DNA from: Terebella lapidaria
Taxonomy: Eukaryota > Annelida > Polychaeta > Terebellida > Terebellidae
Direction: 5' to 3'
DNA: 64,000 nt
Assembly: GCA_949152475.1 (NCBI GenBank)
Contig: OX424561.1
Coordinates: 29,444,481 to 29,508,480 of the forward strand
The stretch's first letter is position 1, and each line of letters begins with the position of its first letter. The position numbers and the translations under genes are program-made. The notes beneath the pieces were generated by a model that ran no database searches, had not been told where the DNA came from, and saw nothing but the letters and a program-made list of their open reading frames with translations. This document shows, piece after piece, positions 35,901 to 50,392 of the stretch.

Positions 35901-38289
35901 TGTGTGTGTAAGTATCAATCTATTACCACCGATACAGCCAAATTTTGATGATATTTTATGTAATATCAGATGAGGACTAAAATTTTCAACACTCTGATTT
36001 TGTTCACATAACCGCACCTATAATCCCACAAATTTTACCACACTGGAAATTCCATTTTCCTTTTATTACAAATTCATTTTGCTAGCTTTGGCTTTGTTTT
36101 TTTCCTGGAGTGACTTGATAAATCTGGTTGTCATGCTACCATTTCATCAAGAAACTAACAGTTCATAATTGTGACTTATCGCATGGTGCCTCGCGGGCAA
36201 CATCAACTCGTAAGACCAAAATTAATCCTTAATTAACACTTCCGAGCCTTTGAACCTTGACTCCTTTGGCTCTCTTTTTTGCTCGAAGTGCGACCGCATT
36301 CGAGCTGCGAGCTACGGAACGAACGGTCCCCGATCGCATTGAAATTACGTCAAGACATCGCGAACACCACGCGAGTGAGAGCAGACGAATTCGCACCCAC
36401 CGCAGACGACATCTGTCCAGTTCGGGCGGCAATCTGGCAGCCGACATCGAATTTCACGGTGCTAAGCTCTAAGCATTTCCCAAGACATTTCCCCCAACTT
36501 TGCCCTTGGAAAGTCCACCTTTGCCGAGCACAACGTGTCTCAATTAAAAATCTCAACGGTGAAATTTGTCCTTATCGTCTTTAAGGACGCGTTACATTGC
36601 GAATCATTGTATCATAATATGACACCCAGAATATCCCACGCTCTCTTGCACATACTATAGTAATATACAGGCAGGCGACAGGTCATCAGATACCTATTGC
36701 CCGAGTACAGAGTTGTACCTCTAGGGTCCTTAATTAATTCCCTAAGTGCTAGCATTCAATGATCTGTAAAGTTTTGAATATATATTACGAGGAGATGACA
36801 CCTTGTCAAAGATTTAAAAATCTTTGAAGTGTCTATTCCGGTGTCTATTCTTTTCGAATATTTTACAATCCTGATCTACCTGTACTTATAACCATTTATA
36901 TATAAAAACGATAGCATTTGGTTGAACTATAATAGAATCTAATAATAATATACTGATGATAATAATAACAATATGTTTATTCAGATCATGCCTGATTATA
37001 AAATACCGGTATGTAGTATAGGTTGTTGAAAATGCAACGGAAAGGAATAATGAAAATCTATAATTTCAAGAAAGTCTAGAATTTATGACATTTTGGTAGC
37101 CTATGTTCAGTGTAATATGTTCGTGTGTAAAAAATTTTTCAAAAGTAACAGTTCAATTCCATTCATTTCCACATTCAACCTTAAATTAAATAAATTAATC
37201 TTTCAGTTTTCCTCGTTTTTTTTTTTTTGTCCATTTTTATGGAATGAATCGCAGACGAATTCACCAAATTCATGCCTAAATCAGGACAAATTATCAACGC
37301 CAAACAAACCATAAGCCACTTCATAACACGACAACTAATTCGAGTTGAGTACCGAGGAATTTATCTAACGAACCGTGTTCGATACAAGACCTACCCCCCG
37401 CCCCCCGTCCAAAACCAAAATATCTGGCCAGGTGGGTCCTAGAAGACGCCCCGCAGGGTCCCCACACGGAGAAAGGCAACGGACCTCGGGGTAAGGTCCG
37501 TAACTAGACAACGGTTGCCATGTTGAGTTGGGAGTGGGGGAAGGCAGGGGCGAGAGGTTGCGAGTGACAAAGGTCATGTCATCTTTATAGAAAACAGGCA
37601 TTTCTGGGATAAAAGGAGGATGGAGTGAAAAGGAGAAGAGAAGGGAGGGGGTGGGAGGTTGGCATAAAGGGGAAATATCTCGGTGGTATTCGGAAATGTC
37701 AACCGGGGAGAAGTCGGAAGCACTTTGAGTTCGGTCAAGCGACGGAAATGATCGTGAATTTTTTTTACGGTGACGGTTCGACGAAATTTCAAGTGCACGT
37801 ATGAAATTGCAAAGACAATTGCGTAGGCAATTTTTGTTTGTTTCCAAATTGCTAATTTTCTAGGCGCGCCATGCTGATGTATTTATTCAAAGGCGTTTGA
37901 ATTATGACAATAATTAATAATGATATACCATAAGCGAGAGGTGGTCGCTTTGTTTGGCTGACAATTCGAGTCGCACATCTGCTTGTGGCAAATATTCTGG
38001 CATATTGCACGTGCTCATTGAAATTATTATTGTTTACAATATAAAAGGAGACACTGGCACGGCATACGCGCCTGGATGTCACATGTATTGAATTCCATCA
38101 TCATGAATAACAGAATACAAATATATATGACGCGTAAAAATAGTTGGTGACTATTGATGAATATTTTTACAGTAAGTTGGACTGGATGCGTACCCATGCA
38201 AACTTTGTGCTAACATTATTTCTCAGAATTATAGCTCCGGTTAAAATCGATGATGCATTATTTCAGGATAGGGTCACTGGCGTCAATGA
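32906..38289. other. Upstream flank of the Prop1-like gene, no gene seen
   Basis: AT-rich with two GC-richer islands (about 36230-36600 and 37370-37780). An R1 left-half fragment lies at about 35910-35960 (AAGTATCAATCTATTACC). ORFs are short, overlap on both strands and lack domains. Confidence 0.5.
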
Positions 38290-40769
38290 AAGAGCTATAT
38301 TCGGCGGAGATGAACACGAACATGAAAATTTCTACTAAAATGGCCGCCTTGACCTTGCAAGATCGTCGAAGGTCAACTTCAAGGACACCACAGAACTCGC
38401 CATATATTACTTCTTATTGGAATGCGCCAATTATATTCAGGAAGCATTGAAGGAATGATGGTGCAAAAAGTACTTATGGTGCAAACCATGAGGAGGGAGG
38501 GATCGACTATGGAACTATTAAAGTCTAAAAGATTTGAAAAGTTTTGACCACTTTAAATGATAAAAATTAACCAACATCGGAAATTTTCCGGCCGTACTTC
38601 CCTTAAACACTGCAAAACAAATATATTTATGCTTTGACATAACGACTACAGTGGAATTTAAAACGTAATAACAACTGATTCGCACAAAACACAGGTATCC
38701 GCTTCTGTCAGAACTGTTATGACCCGATAAATCGTGTTTCTTGGTGAAGAAAGAACCTTTCTTGGCAACTGAAATGTCTCCTCTGCGCATGCGCTGACCT
38801 TCCACCCACAACCCGTATGTATAAACAAGAGCACATGTATAGTCAAATTAATGTTTAATCGTTAAATTTCTCCAGAAAACTTTTGGAATTTTCACCTAAG
38901 CATACTTAACTTTGGAGAGCACCCAATAAGCGAACAGTAGGCCTATGCCAAGTTTGGGTACAATAGCAATAGCACTTTCGGCGGAGAAGATTCTGAAAGA
39001 TTTGGGTCAGGAAAACATGGGACAGACACGACAGACACCGTGTCAATCCATCCCAATAGCTCCACGGCTTTCAGCCGGTGAGCTAAAAATATGGATAATA
39101 ACGATATGCCAATATCTTATGAACTTGTAACATATAGCTCCGGAAACTGAAAAAGCCAGGTGAAATAGGTCAAGTTCTATTATAATAACATAACCTTTGC
39201 TGTGCTGCGGGCAAAAACGTACTTATGCCCATGATAAACATGCACCTAATCAGATATTTGTTTGTATGGTATGGCACGTCTCATATTTTGACAACATATT
39301 TTGATATAACTAGATGATCTGGTCTGAGGAAACCACCCTGGTAGCGGATTTAGAGGGGGGGGGGGGGGGAGGGAAGAAGGTTACTGGGGTCAGGACCCCT
39401 CCCCTCCCCGATCTTTTCGGAAAAAATATATATATGAGCTTCCATAGGCAGATTCAAGCCTCCTTCCCGAAAAAATGATGTCGAAGTATGTTTGAGAATA
39501 AGTTGATCATAGTAAGTCTGTTGGAATGTATACTCATGAGAGACCAGGAAGCTACCACAAAACATACAAAACGTTCTGGCTTCTGGGACTTTCAGCAGGC
39601 CCCAGACACCCATGTCAAATGTGCAGCTTCCCTTTCACATTTAAAAAAAATAATTCAGAATATAGTCATCAATGAATTTTAAACTGCAATTTATACCCAG
39701 GAAGGGCAACTGAATTAATTCAGAACATAGAAAAAAAACTCCGACATCTTGGGCCCTTCAGCGGGCCCCAGAACCCCTTGAAAATAAGTTCATTGGTCAA
39801 TTCAAGGTCACAAGAACATTCAGCCCATATTATTTGTAGCATGTCCACAATTGATTCCTAAGCTGTAAAGTCGAAATTAAGTGAGATATTAGCCATTTTG
39901 TGATCTAATCTTGAAAATGACGTTTTGTTCCCTGACCTTGAAAATGAAGTCAAGGTCAAATTCAAGGTCACAAAAATATTCAGCATATATCATTCCCTAT
40001 ATGTCCACTATGGGTTCTTAAACTGTAAAGTCGATAATGAGAGAGACAATATACATTTTGTTCTCTGACCTTGAAAATGAGGTCAACGGTCAAATTCATG
40101 ATCACCAGAACATTCAACATATATCATTTCCTATATGTTCACAATTGATTGTTAAGCAGTTAAGTCAAATAAACATAAAAGCCTATAGGCTTTGTGTCAT
40201 CCCCCAGTTTGTTTTTATCATTTCAAATGGTCATACTGGATTGAGAAAAAAGGATACGTAAAAAATAATTATGGTCAATGTGTATGGGTAAGAGTGAGAG
40301 CTCATCTATCATCTTGGCATCTTGGCCCACCAGACATTTGCCGCCAAAGAAGAATGGACAATTACCCAGCCAAAATTATTCAGAGTACTAGTAGTCTAGT
40401 ATATTTAATTAGGATGTTCCGTGATATTTTTCAGGTGCTCTTGTCAAATGAAAAAAAAATTTAACCCAAAGTCTAAAGTAGGATACCGGACAAGTTTGGT
40501 TTAGATAATCATGATAATGGCCGGTAACAGACCTTGAGATCTACCAATCAAGGTTATCAATGTGAACATATGACCTTGAGATTTACTAATCAAGGTTATC
40601 CATGTGAACTTCAATGTCACCATTACATGTACGTATGCGGCATTTGATTTTCTATATGTTCATAATACAAAGATATATCTGGGTGCAAGCGTTTAGGCCG
40701 CTCAGGCCATTTTAAACATTCCGAGTCAAACATTTGGCACTCAAGGTCATCTGAGGTCAAGGTCGAGGT
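38290..40769. repeat. Degraded copies of the ~134-bp-monomer element and other repeat fragments
   Basis: Monomer blocks (GAGATATTAGCCATTTTG, AGGTCAAATTCAAGGTCA and CCTATATGTCCAC-like) occur at about 39800-40160. Body-like blocks (AAATGGCCGCCTTGACCTTG) occur near 38340. A separate fragment starts at the G-run at 39354 after GGTAGCGGATTTAGA and contains a GGCCCCAGACACCC-type block. A related GGGCCCCAGACCCC block is at about 62835. Nothing codes. Confidence 0.6.
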
Positions 40770-41253
40770 CAGGGATGGGGTCAAATACAGATTGTCAAAT
40801 ACAAATACAAATACTCAAAGCCAAATTCAAATACAAATACAAATACACACTCCCAGAGCCGACCAAATACGAATACAAATACAAATACATTTCTTCAAAT
40901 ACAAATACAAATGCAAATATTTATTTCTTAGTCATCCGTCGTTTTTGAGTCGTATTTTTGACGCATTCAGTGGGCTTTTTTTGTCGCTGTCATAGATTTC
41001 CCCTTCAGATCATTATCATTGTTTATCTAATTTACATCTACACAAGAAAATATAAGTTACGCCACAAAAAAAATCACTTTTGAGTATTTGACTGTATTTG
41101 ATTCCAAATACATCAAATACAGTCCTCAAATACAAATTCAAATACAAATACGCCAGTACTGAAATTGCCAAATACAAATACAAATACAAATACGAGATTT
41201 AGTGTATTTCAAATACAAATACAAATGCAAATACGTATTTGACCCCATCCCTG
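40770..41253. mobile_element. Non-autonomous hAT element (484 bp) with 8-bp target duplication
   Basis: Perfect 19-bp terminal inverted repeats (CAGGGATGGGGTCAAATAC) are flanked by an identical 8-bp direct duplication GTCGAGGT at 40762-40769 and 41254-41261. CAGGG ends with 8-bp duplications are typical of hAT transposons. Both subterminal regions are packed with the hexamer AAATAC/CAAATA in tandem, in mirrored orientation. No transposase. It sits inside a copy of the nuclear-receptor-like repeat family, so it is younger than that copy. Confidence 0.93.
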
Positions 41254-43645
41254 GTCGAGGTCATCATTAGTTGTGCCATATATGTTTTCATATATGTTCG
41301 TAATGCAAACATAAGCTCCATCTGCAAGCATTTCACCTATAGAGGCAGATATGGGATTTTTTTTACTCAAAAATGGTTTTTACCTTTCAAGGTCATCGAA
41401 GATCAAATTCAAGGTCACCACACAAGTCGCCATATATGACTTCCCATTTGAAAGTGCCAATTTCTAAGCTCTATCTTCAAGCGTTTTAGGAGTACAGTTC
41501 TGATAGCTCCCATCATGAAGGAAAAAGTGGCGAAATTGTTCCAAGTCCAATTTTTTTTTCAAAGGGTGAAGTAGTTTGATCGTGTAAACCAGGCCTTAGA
41601 TCGAATCGATATTTAGAAACATACCGCTGCTTTCGACCACTGTGGGTGTTCTACATGGTCCCTGTGTTTATAACACAAAGCTAGTCATTATATTTGAGCG
41701 TTCAGTCGCAAGATTAAAAGAGTCATACCAATCAGAAATTTACAAATCTTGAATAGTTGACATAAAATGATGTTTCGCTGCCTTTTCGCTCTATACCAGT
41801 GTAATATCAGACACTTTTTCCTTATAAAATGAAAAAAAGGTTTCGAGGTCAAGTCGGTTGCATCACGATACATTAAGTGATAATCCGAGGCTTAAAAATA
41901 TTTCATTCAATTGAATTTAGTATGTGGGACCCATAGTTGAATCGATTGCAGAGTATAACAAAAAGTGGGGAAAAACTCGTGTCTCAATTTTGCATGAAGG
42001 TAAAAACAACTACCTCATAAACAAATGAATCTTAAGAGATACTGAAATTCAATGATATTGGTGAATTCATGAACTACTAAAATATTGTGAGCTAAATGTT
42101 TTATTCGTTTTTGAGGAAGTAATGTATACTTGGTGTAATCGAAGAACTGTAATGAACTTGATCAACGAAAATCTCGGATGGTCATTTCCACGTTTTGTAC
42201 CATTGAATAAACTGAAGAACTGCCTTTCCATATTTGGACTGATTAGATAGCCGAAGAAATAGGGAAGTAAATTTTGAATGAAATCAGTGAGAACTAAGCT
42301 CGGCAACTTATTAAAGCAAACATACGAGATCATTACACTGATCTTTTTTTCATCTACTAGTATTCCAAGTGTATTTTAGCTAGTTACACGTCATAAAATT
42401 ACAATTTTGTAGTAAGAACTCCCGCAAGTTCGTCTTTCGAGAACATAATTTCCCGTCCACACTTAAGTACTTCTTTTATAATAAACACCATGGCCTCATA
42501 ATGATATAAATTACAGATAATACGAGACAGAAACGGGACCTGCAATGTTGGGTTTGGAAATGTATCAGCAAAGGTAGTCGTCATTGAGAGTACATGAAGA
42601 TTCAATGAGCAGTGTATATTCAGGAAATTTTGCAGATCTATCAAATTATTGGATTATCAATAATTATTAGATTTAGGTACATGGACGTTTCAGATGTAAT
42701 CACATATAGGCTCACGTTATCAACATTGCCACATACCCATAATTGATTACGAGACACATTGCTGGTTTGAAATCCGATAAATATATTATGTGTGAAAACT
42801 TTAACCGGACACAAAACAAGTAAGCAGAATTTCATTACAAAGAAAACAACACTAATACGTAAAAATTCGATCATCGCTTAGCTCAATGACACAAAAATAT
42901 ATCATCGAGAAATCCACAACAAAGGATTCTTAATGAACAATCTCACTCAATCTCAAGAATTATGTAGTTACTCATATAGCTAGATATAGGTAGACATTTC
43001 TGATGTAAGTACTTGTTTTTGATAAATTGAACGGAAATACGATTATAGATTTCCCAAAGTGTGTTAACACTATTTCCCTACTCAAGTGTTTAAACGTAGT
43101 AAACATAATTTCGATAACGTCGCATAATGAAATAAATTACAGGTAATACGAAGCAAAAATTGTACCTGTAATGTTGACCAGCAAATGTATTGGTAAATGC
43201 AACTGTTATTGGATGTATTGATGTAAGGTGCACTGTATACTTGGGGAATTATGCAGGTATATTAAATTACTGGATTATCAATTAGATTGAGGTACATGGA
43301 CAATGGTCATGGACAATTATTGATTGCATGGGAAGAAAACTTTGTACAGTACAGTGATCACCACTGCTCTAATAAATAAATAACAATAAATAATTTTTAT
43401 TCTGTCAACTGATTGTTATTTTAATTGTCCAATTCTTCAAGTTATACGATGTATTATTTATTTGAAAAAACTTTAGGAAATCATTTTTACTGTTTTTACC
43501 CACATAACGAAATAATGGCTGGAAATTCAATAGAATACGTATTGTGTGTCAAGGACTCAAGGGTTTCAACCTTATACAGACTGTAAAGTTCGGCGGGCGC
43601 TACAATCAGAAAAATCGGTTAAAAAACCACGTATAATATGATTTT
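41254..43645. other. Spacer with repeat remnants
   Basis: 41254-41580 continues the ~134-bp family (GGTCATCGAAGATCAAATTCAAGG). The rest is AT-rich. 42640-42700 and 43255-43310 share blocks such as AAATTATTGGATTATCAAT, an old local duplication. No gene. Confidence 0.45.
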
Positions 43646-43892
43646 CTCTGATTCGTTTACACTGTTTTTTGCTGATATTTTTGCGATGCTAAATGGTATC
43701 GTATCGTAATTTGGTATGCTTCACCTGGGAGTCAAACGGCAATTTTCTAACCGATTTTAAGACTTCTATCGCGAAAATTGAAAAAGTTGAAATTTGGTAG
43801 AAAATTGCCGTTTGACTCCCATGTGAAGTATGCCAAGTTATAGAACGATAAAATTTAGCATCGCAAAAATAAACAAGTTATAAAAATCAGAG
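43646..43892. mobile_element. Fold-back element, short-loop copy
   Basis: Inverted arms of roughly 110 bp start CTCTGATTCGTTTACACTG and contain GAGTCAAACGGCAATTTTCTA. Their complement ends at ATCAGAG. The loop is about 40-50 bp. It is the same family as 49818-50392 but with a much smaller centre. No coding capacity; class unknown. Confidence 0.8.
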
Positions 43893-46800
43893 TATATGAA
43901 ATCGTCCGAAGTTGTTCATCACTTAGCTCGATGACACAGAATCTGTCATCACAGAAATTCTACAACAATGGCGAATAGTTGTCAATGAGCAATACCACTC
44001 AATCACATGATGTGGTTAGTCATATTAGCAACGCGTGTCAGCCAATTACTATAGCAACCTCCCATCTCCTTACATTATATGGTATTTTACCAGCTATTCT
44101 CTGGCGGTATTCGTCATATACCAGATGGCCTGTAGTTGGGGGCCAAACAAGCCTCCCTTGTTATATATATTGATCATCTCTAATCATCGATGAAAAAGAC
44201 GATGGGGGAGGCGGGAGGCTTGTCGGATACACACAAGAGTGAGAGTCAATCAGTCTATAACGAAACAAACCCTCTCAGTCGCTTCTCACCGACGGAATCT
44301 ATGCCCCCGCAGGGAGGAAAGTATCCACCCCTCAAAAGACGAAAACAAACGGGGGCCCAGGTCGCGATAAATTGACCGTAAGTAACGCGAATTTGTCGTC
44401 GCCGACGAAAACACGCTGTCGCTGTTTGTTTGAGTCACTGATTTCGCTGATTAGGCCGCCCTCTAGCGTCACGCTTTGAGAACGAACTCAAAATGAGGGG
44501 AAAGTAGACGAGAAACCGGGGGTCGCTGCGAAGACAACAACTCAATTTTCGCCGACTGTTGCCCCTTCCATTCGGGGTTCCCGAGCTCAGTCAAAGGCGC
44601 CTCATTACGCGGTCATTCTCCGGGTGTATTCGCGTGTGAAATCGCACCTGGAAGGGGCCAATCCACGCGGTCGCGGGGGTCATAGAAGAATCCCCCCCCC
44701 CCCCACCTCTGCTCTTTGGAATCTTCTTTCCTGCATTTGTCAACGCCGAGGAGGAAAATGAAATTGTTTTACATGAGTCGCCTCGCAAACACAAAGGGAC
44801 CTCAAAGAGTCGGGATTCGCCCAAGTGGCGTGGCGTGTCGTCCCGTGTCCCAGGGTTCTCAGACCACAAGCAATGGACTCACGGAAGTGCCGACACTCTC
44901 CAAGATATTAGATGATGTATCTTGATTAGTGTCGTATTTTTCAGTCTGATTTGTCACTTATTAGCGTCCTATTTGTGGACAAAATTTGGCATTGTTGCCC
45001 GCGCTTGTCCCAAATAATATCGTCATTGCTGTTCACAATCGCTGTCGGGACAACTTGTACTACCTCAACAACATTAAACCCAAGTGAATCTGCAAAATAA
45101 TTTCTTATTTATGTGGCACTAAACTAGGACATAACATTGTTTAAACACGAGTAAATGCATTTCCGAAATAAGAGTCGGGCCGTGTGACATTGATTGCACA
45201 TTCGTAGCATGAGTTTTCCTTTAAATTCACATTTTTAATGATCATATCAAATCCTTCATGATAATGAAACATAACGATATGAATCTAAACATTTCATAAA
45301 ATTAAGGAAAATTCAATATTTGGCTACATCGTATAGATAACTTATTATTACACGATAAGAATAATTTATTATGTTAATATTTACGTGATTAACTAAGTAA
45401 GTGTCATTTAGTGAATACATGTAATTCTCGGATTCTCCACCAAATTGACACAGCGTGGTAAATAAAAGCACTACATACAATACTTCCATACGATTAGGTA
45501 TGTGTCTTAGACGATACCAAAATCATAACACTTACATTTACTGTGTATAGTCAGTTGCAAAGCATCGTGCAACGAGACTTATTTTTTTTATTATTTGTAA
45601 CGGTTAGTCAATCACTTTGATCATGACCTGAATCGGTTGATGCGTGCGGGAAATATATTCAAAATTGCTGCGTAGAAAATTCGACTACTCGGTTGTGTGA
45701 TGCAGTATCTCCTAATTCGTACGCGTTTATCTAAAATCTTAAAACTTGTTATCTATATTCTATTACGACGTGATTCTGGCTGGATTCTGGTGGCAAACAA
45801 ACATACACCTTTTGTATTACCTGAGTAATTGAGTTTTGAATGGAGTTCTACTCATCTACTCATATATCACGTGACTTACAACACTATATATGTCGTTCAG
45901 ACATCGACTGTTGATCGATTGTGAAACAAATTGGGAATATTCGACTCTGCCAACACAATTTCTGATATATATAAGTTTTCAAACGTTTTATTTAAAGAGC
46001 TTCGCTGAAATGATATTTATGTTGTCAATTTTCAAATTATCGTTAATTTATTACTGGTGTCTTTTCCACATTGAATCTCGCTATGAAAGACAAAAAGATT
46101 GGGGGATCATTCTAATTGTGTTTCAAACTTAGTTTCATTGACACGAAGAGTGGCCACTATGCACTGTGTAGTTGCTGTGTTGCAGTAAGTTCTGCGCACA
46201 TTATTTTGGAATGTTGTTCACTGCGTATTGGCTGTGAATTTCATGAATTGAAGGACGCAATTGATTTTATACTGCCCAATGAAAGACGGTCAAATTCCAT
46301 TTCTCTGATTCAAGCGAATTTGTAAAGTTCACGACGCCTATCATAATGCCGATGATGATTTTGATTTGATTTTGTATCGTTTATTATAATGACAAAGATA
46401 TTAAACAAAGCAGGCAAATACATAGGCCTACATATGGTACAAATTACCACCAGCCTCACAAGGCTTATCAGTCACTACAGACATTCAAACTATACATACA
46501 AAATTCACGTGAAAGGGTGGAAATTGCACTTAAAATTACATGTAAATGTGAATACATTAAAAAAAAAATACATTTCAAGGAATGCACCAATTGTGAAATT
46601 TTGAAGGGGACACATACAAACGTATGAAATATCCTTTTTTCAAAGCAATGTGGAATTAAAAGTCGGATAACTTAACTTAACTGTCTTGATTTTTTTATTT
46701 TCGAAGATGGACATTTGAAATTTGATAAAAAAAGGATTTTATGACGAATGGAAAAACTATAAAATTCCAACTTGGTCATAAGATCCCAAACAGAATTTTG

Positions 46801-49800
46801 AGCAAAAGTCGATTTCAGATTTTGTGTCAAACTTTTCTTTTGTTCTGACTTTCAGTGCAAGGTTAAAGTGTAATTTATGTTATGTAATTTCATACTATTT
46901 ATTTCATATTTAGCTAATCGTGAGAAGAATCAGATGGACGCAACAAAAAGACTGAAGTTTTAACTTTATGTTCAGGTTTAAAAGTCATAGTTGACCGTAA
47001 TCACATTTGTGCGGGTATACCATCTGCTAAATGAAGACGAAGTGTAATATACAACGTATACCATACAGAGTTTCATCAATAAAAAATATCCGTGACACGT
47101 GCCAAGCGCATGTACATATATCTGCCATCGGTTTCTGATAAATAAATATAGACCACAAAATATAAGATAAAAATTTATTTCATCAATGAGAAATTCCTGA
47201 TACTTATGTTGAACACATTGATGTGTATATCGATTGACTGTCAATGTCGACAAAAATCGCTCCGTTTCTCTCATATGGTACAAGTGTATATTTAATCCTG
47301 GCAAATCCGTTGAGGCTCGAAAAGATTCGATATATTTACGCGGCGAAAACAAGTTTGATCGGGAGAAAAGCGCTAACGAAAATGTCATAAACTCACGCAG
47401 AACTCCGTGGCCGCTCAGGTCGCTGCAGTGACTGAGTGGGAAATACGCGAAATTGATGTAATATTCCGATAAAATTGAGATAGATAAATCAGATGGACGC
47501 TTGTTTTGAAGGGGCTTCACATCGCGGCGAAATAGAATCTCGCGTTTATGGGCATCGCTCCGGGCGACGGGGCACACGGGAAAATGAACAGTTTGCGTGG
47601 AGATGAAAGGCAGATATCCAGAGCAAACATCATCATGATCAGAGGAGGAACGGTCGGTGGCATCCAAGTTCTGAACAGACGAAACGAACGAGACTTTTTC
47701 CCGCGCGCGCTCTTTTTTCCCCGCGAATTCGGGCGCCCAAACGATTTCCTGAACGAAGCAGACGTAGAATTCCTATCGAAAAATCGCTGGGAGAGAGACA
47801 CACACGAGAAAAGTTGGACATCTTGGTAACTGGATTTCCTCGCTTGCTGTCCCTCTCGTTAGGGAAGTTATTTAATGGAAATCATAGTTTAAATTACGCC
47901 AGAAAATAGACTCGCCAAGGAAACTTCGCCGCTCGGTAATAGAAAAACCCCCAGGCCAAAATCAAAGTTTTGGTCGTACAGTTACTCCCCCCGCCTGACT
48001 TGCAATGAGGCAGAGACAAGACGGCAAGCTCCTCGTCTTGCGTGAATTAAGGAATAAAACGCCCAATTTACCTACCCCGTTAGTTCCCTCACAGACAGCA
48101 AGTTATTACATTTTGGTGGAGGAATCCGCGAAGCCCGCTCGTTTCGTACCCAAGCACAATCGGCCCACGGATCCCGCGGACTTTCTCGAACAATTACGAG
48201 TGCGAAACTTCGTTACGTGGCGACAGAAAGAGTCGATAATGAAGACGAACCGCGGCGTATTATTGCGGGCATTATTACAATATATTTCACGCTACATTAG
48301 GGAAGCATTAACCCGGCTTGAGAAAAGAAATTTGCATAGAAATTGCGGGAGGTCGCGATTCTGCCGCGTGTCTTTTTTCCCGACGCAGATTGGCCAACAA
48401 AAGGCGGAGTGGGGGTTCGGGAACGGCCCCTCATCCCGACATGGGAAAGAAAGCCCGTACCCTCACAGACTTGGGCATTGAAATGACGACAGGGGAAAGA
48501 AAGGCTTCAGAAAATAAGAAACGCCCGCACAATGGAAACTTGGTCCCACTTCTGCGTCGCTTCGTCAAGGCGCCCCGACCGAAATATCATAGAATTGACA
48601 GATTTTGTCATTTTCTCATAATGACTTGAAATTGTATGACAATAAGCGGCAATTTTCTCGCATAACAGCCCACGAAAATCGATGCATTTTGCCAGCGTGT
48701 AAATAATGGAAGAGTCTGGCTGACAATTGGCCAATCCTATTGACTCACCCATGATCACGTGATGGCTTAATCGAAAAACGTACTTTACGAACCGGCGGAA
48801 TATGCATTAACAATTTGCAACCATAATATGTTATCACGGAGTATACACTGAAAGAGATGTAACAATGAACGCAATATTTCGAGTCAAATTGTTTCCATAA
48901 GTTACGACGTAGTTATAAATTAAAGCGGAGGGCTTTAAAAAGTCTTACAAAATAGTGTTTATGGAGAGGCAATATTTGAATAATTGTCATTTTCATATCT
49001 AGGTCACAATGAAGGATAGCTCTACAGTTCATAAATACCTGATGCAAATGATTTAAAGTTGGAATCAATTTTTAAATCAGCCAAATTTAGCATTTTTGTT
49101 TGTCACGCAAAATTTAAAGTACATCTCAAAATACTCGGAAATATATAGGAAATATGCACAGTTCGACAACAGATACTCAGAAAATTGCTGTTAATCATGC
49201 ATGAAAACAGTGGATAGAGAATGATCGGCCTGCCTACATTGCCGGTTGCCACAGTATCTAGACAAATACCAATGACGTCATGAGACTGTGTGTAGAACTC
49301 ACCCGCAAGGCGAGCCGCTTTGAGGAAAAAATGATGCGAAATAGACTGGCCCGAATTTGAATCTTGATTTGGCAACTCAATTTAGGCACGTAATACACAT
49401 TTTCAGACCCAAATTTGTACGATTTCTCATTCTATAGACAATATAAAGCTACCGCAGAATGAAAAAAAATTGTAAATTCTAAAAGTGATTATAGCTTTAA
49501 AACTTGATATATTTTATATGAATACATATATTAGGAGAATGCATCACCGTGAAACACTTGTTTCCAAAGTGGGCCTAGAAAAACATCGACGGTGGAAAAT
49601 TAGGATCATGTTACTCGGTAAACTTCACTTTAATAGGACTCAAACGGCAATTTTATACCCAATTACCAAACATCTATAACAAGTTTACCCCCAAGAGTGA
49701 AGAAAATTGGCGAAGATATTTATCGTATGAACCATGAAACCATGAAATTTGTTTTCTTCACTAATATTGCCGTTTTGACCTCTCAAGGTCATTGAAGGGC

Positions 49801-49817
49801 AAACTCAAGGTCATCAC
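43893..49817. other. Intergenic stretch with GC-rich islands
   Basis: Two GC-richer blocks, 44180-44930 and 47300-48760, are open in several frames on both strands but show no domains or splice context. 46420-46610 is a dispersed repeat related to 470-640. 48700-48770 has a GGCCAATC and an ATCACGTGAT palindrome. A C-run lies near 44695. No gene is supported. Confidence 0.45.
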
Positions 49818-50392
49818 TATACTCTGATTTTTCTAACTCGTTTACACTGTTTTTTGCTGATATTTTTGCGATGCCGGATGCTATCTTTCTATAACTTGGC
49901 ATACTTCACCTGAGAGTCAAACGGCAATTATTTATCGAATTTCAGACTTCCATCACCTAAATTGAAAAAGTTGGCAATCTACACCAATGTTAAATTCAGC
50001 CCCGTCATCTAATTTCTGGGTCCGCACACATATTTGTGCATTTGCTCGGTTTTGTAGTGGTGCAATGTTTTGAAATCTAGATGTTTGTGTAGAATACACC
50101 CCAATGTGTGTTCTGGTCTAAAATTATAACAATATATCGATTCCTGATGGATGTAAACAGGATAAAATCCTCGAATATTCTCAGATTCTCGAGATCCCGT
50201 TTTTGGCTGAAATTTAACATTGGGGTAGATTGCCAACTTCTTCCTCAGTTATTGCGATAGAAGTATGAAATTCGGTAGAAAATTGCCGTTTGACTCCCAG
50301 GTGAGGTATGCTAAGTTATAGAACGATACGATTTAGCACGGCAAAGATATCGTCAAAAACCAGTGTAAACAAGTTAGAAAAATCAGAGTATA
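49818..50392. mobile_element. Fold-back element, long copy (575 bp)
   Basis: Arms start TATACTCTGATTTTTCTAAC and close with ATCAGAGTATA. The inverted similarity runs inward about 180 bp, through GAGTCAAACGGCAATT and GTTGGCAATCTACACC, around a central ~210-bp loop. ATCAC occurs immediately on both sides and may be a 5-bp target duplication. It is related to 43646-43892. A further fragment (GAGCCAAACGGGAGC) is near 52466, and a short one (GGACTCAAACGGCAATTTTATA) near 49635. Confidence 0.8.

Noticed and set aside
46978-47667. 229-codon minus-strand ORF
   Set aside because: Longest non-repeat ORF in the right half, but no domain, no consistent codon bias and no splice or poly(A) context. Kept out for lack of support.
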